DNA from: Orbus hercynius
Lineage (GTDB): Bacteria; Pseudomonadota; Gammaproteobacteria; Enterobacterales; Orbaceae
Assembly: GCF_003634275.1 (NCBI RefSeq)
Contig: NZ_RBWY01000004.1
Span: forward strand, 124,001 to 188,000
DNA length: 64,000 bases
Reading direction: 5' to 3'
A model generated the notes under the pieces. The model had not been told where the DNA came from. It worked only from the letters and a program-made list of their open reading frames with translations, and made no database searches. Made by a program: the position numbers and the translations under genes. This document shows positions 9,549 through 17,303 of this stretch, piece by piece (the first letter of the stretch is position 1; each line of letters starts with the position of its first letter).

Positions 9549-10640
9549 ATGACACATAAATTTAAGTCAAGACATAAAGAGTATGCGCTGATATTAGCCC
9601 TCATCACTTTACCTATTTTATATCTTTTACAAAATAATGGTAACTTATCAGTCATCATTATTATTAATCTTTTATCATTAGCAGCTATTTTGTATAGTGC
9701 CTTTAGCGTTGTGCGTCACGCAGATGTGTTAGCTCATCGACTTGGTGAACCTTTTGGATCGCTTATCTTAAGCTTATCGGTGGTGATTTTAGAAGTCAGC
9801 CTTATTTCAGCATTAATGACAACTGGGGATGCAGAACCTACTTTAGTGCGCGATACATTATTCTCGGTTATTATGATTGTTATTGGCGGATTAGTCGGTA
9901 TTGCTTTACTCATTGGTGGCAGGAAGTTTGAAACTCAACATGTTAATCTAGCCGGTATAAAGCAATATTTGATTTCCATTATTCCACTAGCTTTTATTGT
10001 TCTCGTACTACCAATAACACTACCAAATAATACATTCTCACCACTACAAATGGGGATTGTTGCAATATTATCAGCAGCAACCTACGCTGTATTTTTGATA
10101 ATTCAAACTAAAACCCATCAATCGCTCTTCATCTATGAATATGAAGATGAAGAGAGCGATGATACAGGGCATCACGGCAAACCTTCATCTCATAGTAATT
10201 GGTGGCATGCTGTTTGGTTAATTATTCATCTTGTCTCAGTAATTGCAGTAACAAAAATGAATGCAGAGCCACTTGATAAGCTGCTCAATTCACTCAATGC
10301 CCCACCCGCATTTACAGGATTTTTAGTTGCTCTACTGATTTTATCACCCGAAGGATTAGGGGCATTAAAAGCCGTAATCAATAATCATGTACAACGCGCA
10401 ATGAACATCTTTTTTGGATCTGTGATTGCAACTATCTCATTAACCGTGCCAACCGTTTGTTTAATTGCTTACCTAACAGATCAACATCTTGAATTTGGCC
10501 TTTCAATGCCAAACGTGGTTATTTTGGCAACAACTATGTTATTATCAGTGGTATCATTTTTAACGGGTAAAACTAATCAATTAAATGGCACCGCTCATCT
10601 TGTTGTTTTTATCGCTTATGTGATGGTTTTACTATCGTAA
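9549..10640 (+). CDS. chaA: Ca2+/Na+:H+ antiporter ChaA
   Basis: An inner-membrane cation/proton exchanger of the CaCA superfamily, used for Ca2+ and Na+ efflux at alkaline pH in E. coli. About eleven hydrophobic helices occur in two halves, each with an acidic ion-binding helix: GSLILSLSVVILEVSLI in the first and ILSPEGLGALKAV in the second. A short hydrophilic loop rich in D, E and H (EYEDEESDDTGHHGK, about residues 198-212) separates the halves and may be a cation sensor. The 363 residues compare with 366 in E. coli. It is monocistronic, with a strong terminator after it. Confidence 0.9.
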   Translation: MTHKFKSRHKEYALILALITLPILYLLQNNGNLSVIIIINLLSLAAILYSAFSVVRHADVLAHRLGEPFGSLILSLSVVILEVSLISALMTTGDAEPTLVRDTLFSVIMIVIGGLVGIALLIGGRKFETQHVNLAGIKQYLISIIPLAFIVLVLPITLPNNTFSPLQMGIVAILSAATYAVFLIIQTKTHQSLFIYEYEDEESDDTGHHGKPSSHSNWWHAVWLIIHLVSVIAVTKMNAEPLDKLLNSLNAPPAFTGFLVALLILSPEGLGALKAVINNHVQRAMNIFFGSVIATISLTVPTVCLIAYLTDQHLEFGLSMPNVVILATTMLLSVVSFLTGKTNQLNGTAHLVVFIAYVMVLLS

Positions 10641-10653
10641 AATAATTGGAGAT

Positions 10654-10681
10654 AAAAAAGCGCTTAATGCGCTTTTTTTTT
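10654..10681 (+). terminator. Intrinsic terminator of chaA
   Basis: Perfect stem AAAAAAGCGC/GCGCTTTTTT with loop TTAAT followed by a T-run, 14 bases after the chaA stop. Confidence 0.92.
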
Positions 10682-10809
10682 ATTTCAAACCCAATCAAGA
10701 CGCTAAGACAAAATAAGGTTATTTGATGTGCGGGAATGATTAAGAAATTACTTCATTGTGATCATGAATTAAAGCTGTAGGCTTAACCCATCAAAAACAA
10801 TTTGATCAA

Positions 10810-10897
10810 TGGCGGTGAGGAAGGGATTCGAACCCTTGATACGTTGCCGTATACACACTTTCCAGGCGTGCTCCTTCAGCCACTCGGACACCTCACC
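10810..10897 (-). tRNA. tRNA-Ser (anticodon GGA)
   Basis: An 88-base type II tRNA with a long variable arm. The acceptor stem GGTGAGG pairs with CCTCACC, the anticodon loop is CTGGAAA (anticodon GGA, reading UCC/UCU), the T arm contains GGTTCGAATCC, and the 3' CCA is encoded. It is almost identical to the E. coli serine GGA tRNA. It stands alone, with its own promoter just upstream on the minus strand. Confidence 0.97.
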
Positions 10898-10914
10898 TAA
10901 TCTTTAAGGCGCAT

Positions 10915-10943
10915 ACTATAATGGTGATAAACAAATAGGTCAA
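10915..10943 (-). promoter_or_regulatory. Promoter of tRNA-Ser with GC-rich discriminator
   Basis: On the minus strand TTGACC (10943-10938), a 17-base spacer and TATAGT (10920-10915), followed by a GC-rich stretch (ATGCGCC). This is the layout of stable-RNA promoters that are under stringent control in gammaproteobacteria. It places the tRNA start about 10 bases into the primary transcript. Confidence 0.8.
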
Positions 10944-10979
10944 GCCATTATTTAGGATGCTTAAAATATTACAATTAGC

Positions 10980-11069
10980 TTAGTGGCTAACAACAACACT
11001 ACCAAAAATAGTTAGCATAACAAGCACAGCAACGACAACTGTTAAAGATAATTTTAAATTAGTAGACAT
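10980..11069 (-). CDS. cydH: Cytochrome bd small subunit CydH (YnhF-like), 29 residues
   Basis: A very short gene, easily missed, coding for a single transmembrane helix. It matches E. coli YnhF (CydH/CydY) in length (both 29 residues) and in the MST-LK-SL start, hydrophobic core, central Gly and C-terminal His. In E. coli this peptide is the fourth subunit of cytochrome bd-I oxidase and sits against CydA. The ATG at 11069 follows GGAG at 8 bases; an ATG two codons upstream is too close to it. It starts 11 bases after the prc stop, so it is probably cotranscribed with proQ-prc. The cydAB genes are not in the window. Confidence 0.8.
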   Translation of the reverse strand: MSTNLKLSLTVVVAVLVMLTIFGSVVVSH

Positions 11070-11080
11070 GATCATAACTC

Positions 11081-13186
11081 CTATTTTATTTCAACATCTT
11101 GTAAAATGTATAACATATCAGTATCTGACGGAGATAGAGATGATTTAGCTGGTATATAATATTGAGAGAAATCTAATAATATTTCTACCGCTTCATCCAA
11201 ATAAGCATCAGGCATTTTGAAATCTTTTGGCATCTCATCTAACGTTTTAATTTCAGCTAAATTAGCCCGTTTTAAACGTTCATTCATTCTTAGCAGTGTT
11301 TTACTATCATTTTGTTTTTGTTCGGCTTCTCGTACCGCTTTATTTAACGAAACGACATATAAATGATCTTTTTTCGCATTATAATCAACAATATTTTCTT
11401 CGATATAATTAAATTCAGGGGAAAGTTTAGCTCTAGCTAAATGTGATTTAATCAACTGAGGTAAGACTGAATTAACATCGAAAAATATTGGATATTTAGC
11501 CGCAACAACGCTATCCCAAGGTAAAGCATTATCTAAAAAGCGCTCACCGGTTTCATCAACATATTGTAGTGTGCTCATTTCCAAATCAGGTTTAACACCT
11601 TTAAGCTGAGTACTCCCACCATTAATACGGTAAAATTTTTGAATAGTATATTGCACGCCACCTAATTCTGGCCAATCAGGATGAATCATGGCATCAATTG
11701 GATAAGCAATATTTCTCGACGTTTGCACCGTACCTTTACCATATGAGTTTTCACCAACAATAATAGCGCGGCCATAGTCTTGTAATGCAGCTGAAAAAAT
11801 CTCTGAAGCTGATGCACTGTGACGATTGATCATTACCAAAATTGGCCCCTGATATTCAATATTAGAATCTTTATCGTCATAAACTGCCAATTTTTGCATG
11901 TTATCTTTTACCTGAACAACGGGACCCTTTTCAATAAATAGCCCGGTCAATGAGATAACTTCAGCTAATGATCCGCCACCGTTATTACGTAAGTCGATAA
12001 CAATACCTTTCAAGTTTTTTTGATTGGCCTCAGCAAGTAACTGAGCAACTTTTGCTGTTAATCCAATGTAAAAACTTGGAATATCAATCACACCAACATC
12101 ACCACGTGATGTACTGATAATTGACAATTTTGCTTCTCGGTCTTCAAAATGAATTTTATCCCGAGCAAGTTCAATCACTTTTGGCTGACTATTATTACCT
12201 GCAGGTAATATTTCTAACTGAACTATGCTACCTTTAGGACCTCGAATTTTCTCAACAATATCATCCAATCGCCAACCGATCACATCTTCGACTGGTTTAC
12301 CTTTCTGACCAACACCAATAATACGATCACCAACCGCTAATTGCTTACTTCGTTCAGCTGGGCCACCGGTTACAAAAGACACAATCCGAGTATAATCATC
12401 ATCTTGAGTTAAAGTGGCACCAATACCTTCAAAAGATAAGCTCATCTCTGAATCAAAATCACGTTTAATGCGAGGGGCTAAATAGCTGGTATGGGGGTCA
12501 ATTTCTCTGGCAAACGCATTCATAAATACTTGAAATGCATCCTCAGGTTTAGTTTGGATTAACGTTCGTAATATACGATTATATCGTTTTGATAAGATTG
12601 TTCGAATTTCATCCTCATTCTTACCACTTAAAGCTAAACTGAGTTCATCATATTTGACTTTCTTACGCCAGAACTCATTGAGTTCCTCTTCTGAAGTTGG
12701 CCAAGCCATGTCTTCTCGCTTAAAATCAATTGACTCATCAACGGTAAAATCCATCGGTTGAGCTAAAAGCGAAAGCGCATATTGATAACGTGCAAAGCGT
12801 TTCTTTAATGACAAATTATAGATATCAAAAGCAGTACTTAGATCGCCATTACGAAGATTTTGGCCAATTTGCGTCTGTTTTACACGAAATGAATCAATAT
12901 CACTCTGAATAAAAGTCGCTTTACTGCTATCTAACAATTTGAAATAACGATCAAAAATTTTAGATGAAAAAACACCATCTAAATTAAAATCACGAAAATG
13001 AGATTGCGTAAAATAATTAGTCACACGACGTGCAACAACACTATGGGTTGACTCTGGCTCTAATGTCGGTAGCTCATTAATGTTGTAATCTTTAGCTTGC
13101 GCAAAGTTATTTATTAATAATATGGCGACAAAAATTATCCCGAATAATCGGGATTTATCAGATAAACAGCGCATGATATTCTTCAT
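11081..13186 (-). CDS. prc: Tail-specific (C-terminal processing) protease Prc
   Basis: Periplasmic serine protease that degrades SsrA-tagged and misfolded proteins and trims cell-wall hydrolases and penicillin-binding protein 3. It has a signal peptide (residues 1-32, ending AQA), an N-terminal helical region, a PDZ domain near residues 245-320, and an S41 domain with the catalytic serine in NRHSASASEIFSAAL and lysine in GENSYGKGTVQ. The 701 residues compare with 682 in E. coli. It lies 24 bases behind proQ on the same strand, as in E. coli, and is followed at 11 bases by cydH. Confidence 0.96.
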   Translation of the reverse strand: MKNIMRCLSDKSRLFGIIFVAILLINNFAQAKDYNINELPTLEPESTHSVVARRVTNYFTQSHFRDFNLDGVFSSKIFDRYFKLLDSSKATFIQSDIDSFRVKQTQIGQNLRNGDLSTAFDIYNLSLKKRFARYQYALSLLAQPMDFTVDESIDFKREDMAWPTSEEELNEFWRKKVKYDELSLALSGKNEDEIRTILSKRYNRILRTLIQTKPEDAFQVFMNAFAREIDPHTSYLAPRIKRDFDSEMSLSFEGIGATLTQDDDYTRIVSFVTGGPAERSKQLAVGDRIIGVGQKGKPVEDVIGWRLDDIVEKIRGPKGSIVQLEILPAGNNSQPKVIELARDKIHFEDREAKLSIISTSRGDVGVIDIPSFYIGLTAKVAQLLAEANQKNLKGIVIDLRNNGGGSLAEVISLTGLFIEKGPVVQVKDNMQKLAVYDDKDSNIEYQGPILVMINRHSASASEIFSAALQDYGRAIIVGENSYGKGTVQTSRNIAYPIDAMIHPDWPELGGVQYTIQKFYRINGGSTQLKGVKPDLEMSTLQYVDETGERFLDNALPWDSVVAAKYPIFFDVNSVLPQLIKSHLARAKLSPEFNYIEENIVDYNAKKDHLYVVSLNKAVREAEQKQNDSKTLLRMNERLKRANLAEIKTLDEMPKDFKMPDAYLDEAVEILLDFSQYYIPAKSSLSPSDTDMLYILQDVEIK

Positions 13187-13210
13187 TCAAAATCTCATTT
13201 TATCGAATCA

Positions 13211-13834
13211 CTAAAGTACAATGTGGTCTGATGTTACTGACAATTCCATACCAGATGACACTTTGACTTTAATGCGTTCTTTATCAATACTCGAAATAAC
13301 CGCTAAGACCGCTTTGCTACCAAGCATAACTTTAACCGCACAACCGGTTTGCAAAGCCGTGATATCTACAGGCTGTGAAATTTTACTGGAATTCTTTTTT
13401 ATTACAGCTTTGGGTGAAGTATTCACTCGCTCACGTTCATGTTTTAATTTAGGCATATTCACACGAGAGGGCTTATCTTTCTCAACAGTTTTACGATTCG
13501 CTTTTGCTTTTTCTTTACTTTCTTTTAACTGGGCTTGGGCATGCTCGGCTTGCTCTGGCGTAATGACTTCGCAAGGCTGACCATCTAAATCAACTCGATT
13601 TGCACCAGTTTTAAGGCAATACAGATACCGCCAACTAGCCGTATACGAACGTAATACTGAACGCAACTTTGTTTTACTTAATTGCTCATCATCCGCTAAG
13701 CGCTCAGCTAAATCTTGAAAAATGCCAACTTTGAGTGGCTTAGCCTCACCCTCAATACTAAAACACTGAGGAAAACGATTAGAAAGATATACGATAACTT
13801 CTTTACTACTTTTTAATTCTGGCTGCTTATCCAT
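13211..13834 (-). CDS. proQ: RNA chaperone ProQ
   Basis: FinO-domain RNA-binding protein that stabilises and pairs many small RNAs and 3' ends. The FinO domain covers about residues 5-115, with SSKEVIVYLSNRFPQCF and LRSYTASWRYLYCLKTGA. A basic, disordered linker follows, then a small C-terminal Tudor-like domain ending in HIVL. I chose the ATG at 13834, which follows GGAA and aligns with the E. coli start, giving 207 residues against 232; the linker is shorter. Longer in-frame starts exist up to 13858. It leads the proQ-prc unit. Confidence 0.94.
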   Translation of the reverse strand: MDKQPELKSSKEVIVYLSNRFPQCFSIEGEAKPLKVGIFQDLAERLADDEQLSKTKLRSVLRSYTASWRYLYCLKTGANRVDLDGQPCEVITPEQAEHAQAQLKESKEKAKANRKTVEKDKPSRVNMPKLKHERERVNTSPKAVIKKNSSKISQPVDITALQTGCAVKVMLGSKAVLAVISSIDKERIKVKVSSGMELSVTSDHIVL

Positions 13835-13954
13835 TGATAATTCCATTACAAATAACAACTAGTATTTAATATAACTCGAAACCATGGCTTAAAGTATATC
13901 CTAGCTTAAGCCTTTAGCAAATAAATATTAATCAAGAAAATGTTTTTCAATAAA

Positions 13955-14323
13955 TTATTCATTCTCAGTGTCAGCTTGTTCTTTAACAAAACTGACTAAT
14001 TCTTTGACGCCATTTCTCATTAACCAAACCATCACAGCCTCTTGTTCATCACTTTTTAATCTTAAAAATGCTGATGTCCAAAGTTGCAGTGGTTCAACTG
14101 GCGTGATGGTATAAGCCGCAGGAAACTCCTGAGCATGGATCAAGTGTGATTTAACAAAATCAGGTAAACTATCAAAATGATATTCAATTGCTTTACCTTG
14201 TACACCACTACGTTTTCGACTTTTCCAACCTTCTACCCGTGCTTTGCGATTAATGCCTTGAATTGTTGATGGCAATCCGTCTATCTCTGTTAATTCTTTT
14301 GATGAATACCATATTTTTGCCAT
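13955..14323 (-). CDS. Mu c-repressor-like DNA-binding protein
   Basis: A 122-residue protein with an N-terminal winged-helix domain of the kind found in the phage Mu repressor c and in the MuA transposase N-terminus: KIWYSSKELTEIDGLPST, then VEGWKSRKRSGVQGKAIEY, ending near residue 60. The rest is short and helical (WTSAFLRLKSDEQEAVMVWL) and recalls the Mu repressor C-terminal region more than a transposase. No catalytic domain is present, so it cannot transpose. It faces away from a Ner-like gene across 168 bases holding repeats, the same polarity as c and ner in Mu. The cellular role is unknown; I infer a transcriptional switch. Confidence 0.75.
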   Translation of the reverse strand: MAKIWYSSKELTEIDGLPSTIQGINRKARVEGWKSRKRSGVQGKAIEYHFDSLPDFVKSHLIHAQEFPAAYTITPVEPLQLWTSAFLRLKSDEQEAVMVWLMRNGVKELVSFVKEQADTENE

Positions 14324-14337
14324 TTTTCACCCACATT

Positions 14338-14375
14338 AAGAAAATAAAGAAAATATATTAAAAATTAAGAAAATA
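14338..14375. repeat. Three AAGAAAATA repeats before the c-like gene
   Basis: Perfect 9-base copies at 14338-14346, 14347-14355 and 14367-14375, and an 8/9 copy (TAGAAAATA) at 14471-14479 just before the ner-like start. The 20-base offset of the third copy is about two helical turns. Position suggests operator sites for one of the flanking regulators; AT-richness makes chance harder to exclude. Confidence 0.5.
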
Positions 14376-14430
14376 TGTTACAATAAAAAGATAACGTATT
14401 TATTTTACTCACTTTACTTAATCTATGTAC

Positions 14431-14446
14431 TTACTAAGTTTAGTAA
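14431..14446. promoter_or_regulatory. Palindrome, possible Ner operator
   Basis: TTACTAAGTTTAGTAA is a perfect 7-2-7 palindrome midway between the divergent regulators. Its left half with flank, TACTTACTAAGT, resembles the Mu Ner recognition sequence as I recall it (ANYTARCTAAGT). This is a sequence resemblance only. Confidence 0.5.
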
Positions 14447-14491
14447 CTACACAAAGAGCATATCATAAGTTAGAAAATAAGGAAAAAAATA

Positions 14492-14749
14492 ATGGGGAAT
14501 TCATCTATAGACTGGCATGCAGCAGATATTATCGCCGCATTAAAGAAACAAGGTTTAACACTATCAGGATTATCTCGTCAATCAGGCCTTAGTTCTTCGA
14601 CATTAAGTAATGCCTTAGTAAGGCCCTGGACAAAAGGGGAGCGGATCATTGCTCATGCACTCGGCCTAAAACCTGAGCAAATATGGCCTAGCCGTTACAT
14701 CAACCGTATCAATAATAAACCCATAATAAGAAACTTACGAAAAAAATAA
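14492..14749 (+). CDS. Ner-like / SfsB (Nlp) winged-helix regulator
   Basis: An 85-residue DNA-binding protein of the Ner family: DWHAADIIAALKKQGLTLSG, then LSRQSGLSSSTLSNAL as the helix-turn-helix, then KGERIIAHALGLKPEQIWPSRY. In phage Mu, Ner represses early and repressor transcription. The E. coli chromosomal homologue SfsB (Nlp) affects maltose-gene expression. The ATG at 14492 follows AAGGAAA at 7 bases. It is divergent from a Mu c-like gene and followed by hdeD on the same strand after about 155 bases. Family assignment is firm; function in this organism is open. Confidence 0.85.
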   Translation: MGNSSIDWHAADIIAALKKQGLTLSGLSRQSGLSSSTLSNALVRPWTKGERIIAHALGLKPEQIWPSRYINRINNKPIIRNLRKK

Positions 14750-14775
14750 AGCGTTATTCACAAACAAGACTAACT

Positions 14776-14822
14776 GTGCGTTAAGCCACTTAAGATACAT
14801 TTTACCAAGTGAAATAACGCAC
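14776..14822 (+). other. Hairpin downstream of the ner-like gene
   Basis: GTGCGTTA (14776-14783) pairs with TAACGCAC (14815-14822) and, inside a 3x3 internal loop, CACTT with AAGTG. It begins 27 bases after the ner-like stop. There is no T-run, so it is a structured 3' region rather than a clear terminator. Confidence 0.4.
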
Positions 14823-14904
14823 ATACAAACCAAAAAGCCATACCATTATCGCTTCTTTTGGCGTAGTATATTGTTATATTCAATAACTTGAGCGAGGTAT
14901 GACA

Positions 14905-15468
14905 ATGAATACTTTAACACCTGACTTAAATAATCTTCCCCAACAACTAAAAAAGCATTGGGGGTGGTTTGTAACCATTGGCGCTATATTCATTATATTA
15001 GGCCTACTAGCCTTATCGTATGAATTTTTTGCTACAGTTTTTTCAATCTACTTTATTGGCGCTTTATTACTACTTGCCGGTATTGCTCAAGCTGTTCACT
15101 CCTTTAGAACCAAAGAATTTGGTCAAAGCGCATTATGGGCGGTGATGGGAGTGCTCTATATGATAGCGGGAATTGTGTCTTTTACCCAGCCGATTGCAGC
15201 ATCGACAGCATTAACACTAATATTATCTTTCTTGCTAATTGTCAGTGGCGTTACTCAAATAATTAATACCTTAAATAATAAAGGATTCCCTAAATGGGGC
15301 TGGTGGTTATTTTCGGGTATTATTACGTTAATGTTAGGCGTTATGATTCTTGCTGGTTGGCCATCAAATAGTTTATGGGTATTGGGGATGTTTTTGGGCA
15401 TTGATTTAATTTTTCAAGGCTGGGCTTATCTTGCCATTGGCTTAGCATTAAAAACAGTCAAAAACTAA
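14905..15468 (+). CDS. hdeD: HdeD-family inner-membrane protein
   Basis: Six hydrophobic helices in about 187 residues, arranged as three repeated hairpins with the W-G-W-x-x-x-G-x-I pattern (HWGWFVTIGAIFIILGL, LWAVMGVLYMIAGI, GWWLFSGIITLMLGV) of HdeD/DUF308 proteins. E. coli HdeD contributes to acid resistance at high cell density by an unknown mechanism. GAGG lies 7 bases before the ATG at 14905 and only 1 base before an ATG at 14899, so 14905 is preferred. No hdeA or hdeB is nearby. It ends at a terminator shared with rsgA. Confidence 0.85.
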   Translation: MNTLTPDLNNLPQQLKKHWGWFVTIGAIFIILGLLALSYEFFATVFSIYFIGALLLLAGIAQAVHSFRTKEFGQSALWAVMGVLYMIAGIVSFTQPIAASTALTLILSFLLIVSGVTQIINTLNNKGFPKWGWWLFSGIITLMLGVMILAGWPSNSLWVLGMFLGIDLIFQGWAYLAIGLALKTVKN

Positions 15469-15485
15469 TCACCAATCTAGCTAAT

Positions 15486-15519
15486 AAAAAAAAACCGTTA
15501 TATCAACGGTTTTTTTTTA
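15486..15519. terminator. Bidirectional terminator between hdeD and rsgA
   Basis: A-run, stem ACCGTT/AACGGT around TATATC, then T-run. It works in either direction for two converging genes. Confidence 0.88.
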
Positions 15520-15525
15520 TCTTTA

Positions 15526-16557
15526 TTATTTAAAGGTTTTATTGGTTTTTGCTTTCACTTCTCGCATAGTTTGCAAAATGCGGTGATAACTATCAAGACG
15601 CCATTTTGCAATTTTATTTTGTTCTGCTGCTTTTTGTAAACCACAATTACGATCTGTTAAGTGATTACAATCGCGGAATTGGCAATCAGAGAGGAAATCA
15701 TAAAATTCAGGAAATCCCTGCATAACTTGTCCAGGTTCTAAATGCCAAAGACCAAATTCACGAATACCCGGTGAATCAATAATGTCACCGCCGCTAGGTA
15801 GGTGATATAAACAGGTTGATGTTGTTGTGTGTTGACCGAGTCCGGAAACCTCAGAGATATCACCAACAATCACCTGATCCGATAGTTGCGGTAATAGTTG
15901 ATGGATAATACTCGATTTACCAACCCCTGATTGGCCAACGAGTATCGACGTTTTGGCCTGTAGAGTATGTTTAAATTCATCTAATCCCTGTTCATTTTTA
16001 CATGACAACAACAAAATCCGATACCCTAACTGCTCATAATAATCTAATATACCGACTGTTTCTTGATATTGAACAGTATCTAGCAAGTCGATTTTATTCA
16101 AGACGATAATAGGTTCAATCTCAGTCACTTCGCAAGCGACTAAATAACGATCAATAATATTAAGAGACAACTCAGGCAATACCGCTGAAATAATCATAAT
16201 TTGATCAATATTAGCGGCGACAGCTTTAATACCATCATAAAAATCAGGCCTAACAAGCTCTGATGTCCGCGGATAAACAGCTTCTATCACACCATTGATC
16301 TGTGGGTCACTATTTGGACGCCAAATAACCCTATCACCGGTCACTATTGAAACCAGAGTCCGTCGAATATTACAGCGAAACACGTCACCTTGTTGGCTTT
16401 CAACTTTAGCAATTTTACCAAAGCGGCTTATGACAACACCATCTTGAGGCGAGAGAAAGTTGTCCAAATCGGACGATTCTTCAGCTTGGTTAAGCCGCTT
16501 ACTATGTTTTTCTTCAACGCGTCGCTGTTGAACCTTCGATAATCGATTTTTAACCAC
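15526..16557 (-). CDS. rsgA: Ribosome small-subunit assembly GTPase RsgA
   Basis: Circularly permuted GTPase that acts late in 30S maturation and clears the decoding centre. It has a basic N-terminal tail, an OB domain near residues 40-110, then G motifs in permuted order: NKIDLLD (G4), GQSGVGKSSI (G1), G-H-T-T-T (G3 side) and DSPGIREF. A C-terminal zinc-binding segment DCQFRDCNHLTDRNCGLQ follows. The 343 residues compare with 350 in E. coli. In E. coli it is divergent from orn; orn is not adjacent here. Confidence 0.96.
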   Translation of the reverse strand: MVKNRLSKVQQRRVEEKHSKRLNQAEESSDLDNFLSPQDGVVISRFGKIAKVESQQGDVFRCNIRRTLVSIVTGDRVIWRPNSDPQINGVIEAVYPRTSELVRPDFYDGIKAVAANIDQIMIISAVLPELSLNIIDRYLVACEVTEIEPIIVLNKIDLLDTVQYQETVGILDYYEQLGYRILLLSCKNEQGLDEFKHTLQAKTSILVGQSGVGKSSIIHQLLPQLSDQVIVGDISEVSGLGQHTTTSTCLYHLPSGGDIIDSPGIREFGLWHLEPGQVMQGFPEFYDFLSDCQFRDCNHLTDRNCGLQKAAEQNKIAKWRLDSYHRILQTMREVKAKTNKTFK

Positions 16558-16776
16558 ATATCCTCGATAAACAATTTATGCTATATGTATGCTAATATTA
16601 TACCTTAAATCAGCAACGGATTCTCTCGCTTTTTACTACTCACACGTTAAGTGTGATCCTTTCTTCTTTAAGATAAAGCCACAATAATATACAAATAAGA
16701 TATTGAAAGTAAGACTTCGCCTGAAATTTATAGTACATTAATAATAGCAATTATTAATCAGATAGCCCTAATAACA
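16558..16776. other. rsgA/dciA divergent intergenic region
   Basis: 219 bases between divergent genes. The only structure seen is a hairpin TCACAC-GTTAA-GTGTGA (16640-16656) followed by a pyrimidine-rich run, and an AT-rich inverted repeat shortly before dciA. No convincing promoter pair or small gene was found. Confidence 0.4.
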
Positions 16777-17253
16777 ATGCGTAAAAGTGTACCTCAAGCA
16801 GTCAATAACCTATTTAATGGCTCCACTTTTTTGACCATTCAAGAGAGAAGTGTTGCATTGTCACGCCTAAATCATCTACTTGCCCAGCATATACCCCATG
16901 CTCTTTATAAACAGTGTCGAATAGCAAATTATCGACAAGGTGTTTTAATTATTGAGGTTTCATCAGCAAGTTGGCTAACACGTTTACGCTATGAGCAAGA
17001 AAAACTACGCTCACTGTTACGCCAAAATGGTCTAAGCGGGCTCTCATCGATTCAATTTAAAATAAACCCCGAGCTTAATGCCAATAAATTACTATTAAAT
17101 AGCGGTAGCAACTCTATACCAAGTAGAGTTATCTCACCTGAGAGTGCGAAACATTTACTCATTTTAGCTGACAGTTGCCCACCTAAATTAAAAAATAACC
17201 TGATTAAGCTTGCCAATCACGTCACAAAAATGGACAATAAAAAGTCAAAGTAA
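16777..17253 (+). CDS. dciA: DciA-type helicase-loading protein (DUF721)
   Basis: DciA is the ancestral bacterial factor that recruits the replicative helicase DnaB; in E. coli it has been displaced by the phage-derived DnaC. The 158-residue protein has the DUF721 KH-like core at about residues 20-100, including LNHLLAQHIPHALYKQCRIA and the conserved SASWLTRLRYEQEKL. A variable tail follows, as usual. The start at 16777 has no strong ribosome site but matches the family. It precedes zapG by 50 bases. The family call is confident; the role is carried over from other bacteria. Confidence 0.85.
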   Translation: MRKSVPQAVNNLFNGSTFLTIQERSVALSRLNHLLAQHIPHALYKQCRIANYRQGVLIIEVSSASWLTRLRYEQEKLRSLLRQNGLSGLSSIQFKINPELNANKLLLNSGSNSIPSRVISPESAKHLLILADSCPPKLKNNLIKLANHVTKMDNKKSK

Positions 17254-17303
17254 GGCGTATAAGGCAAAATAATCATTAAAATTGTTTATGCAAAGGAGGT
17301 TAT

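Noticed and set aside
13221-13580. A 119-codon frame opposite proQ
   Set aside because: It lies wholly antisense inside proQ, has no ribosome site and no recognisable domain; proQ is well supported.
13955-14749. A Mu-like prophage
   Set aside because: Only two regulatory genes are present. No transposase, B protein, lysis, head or tail gene and no phage end sequences were found, and housekeeping genes flank closely.
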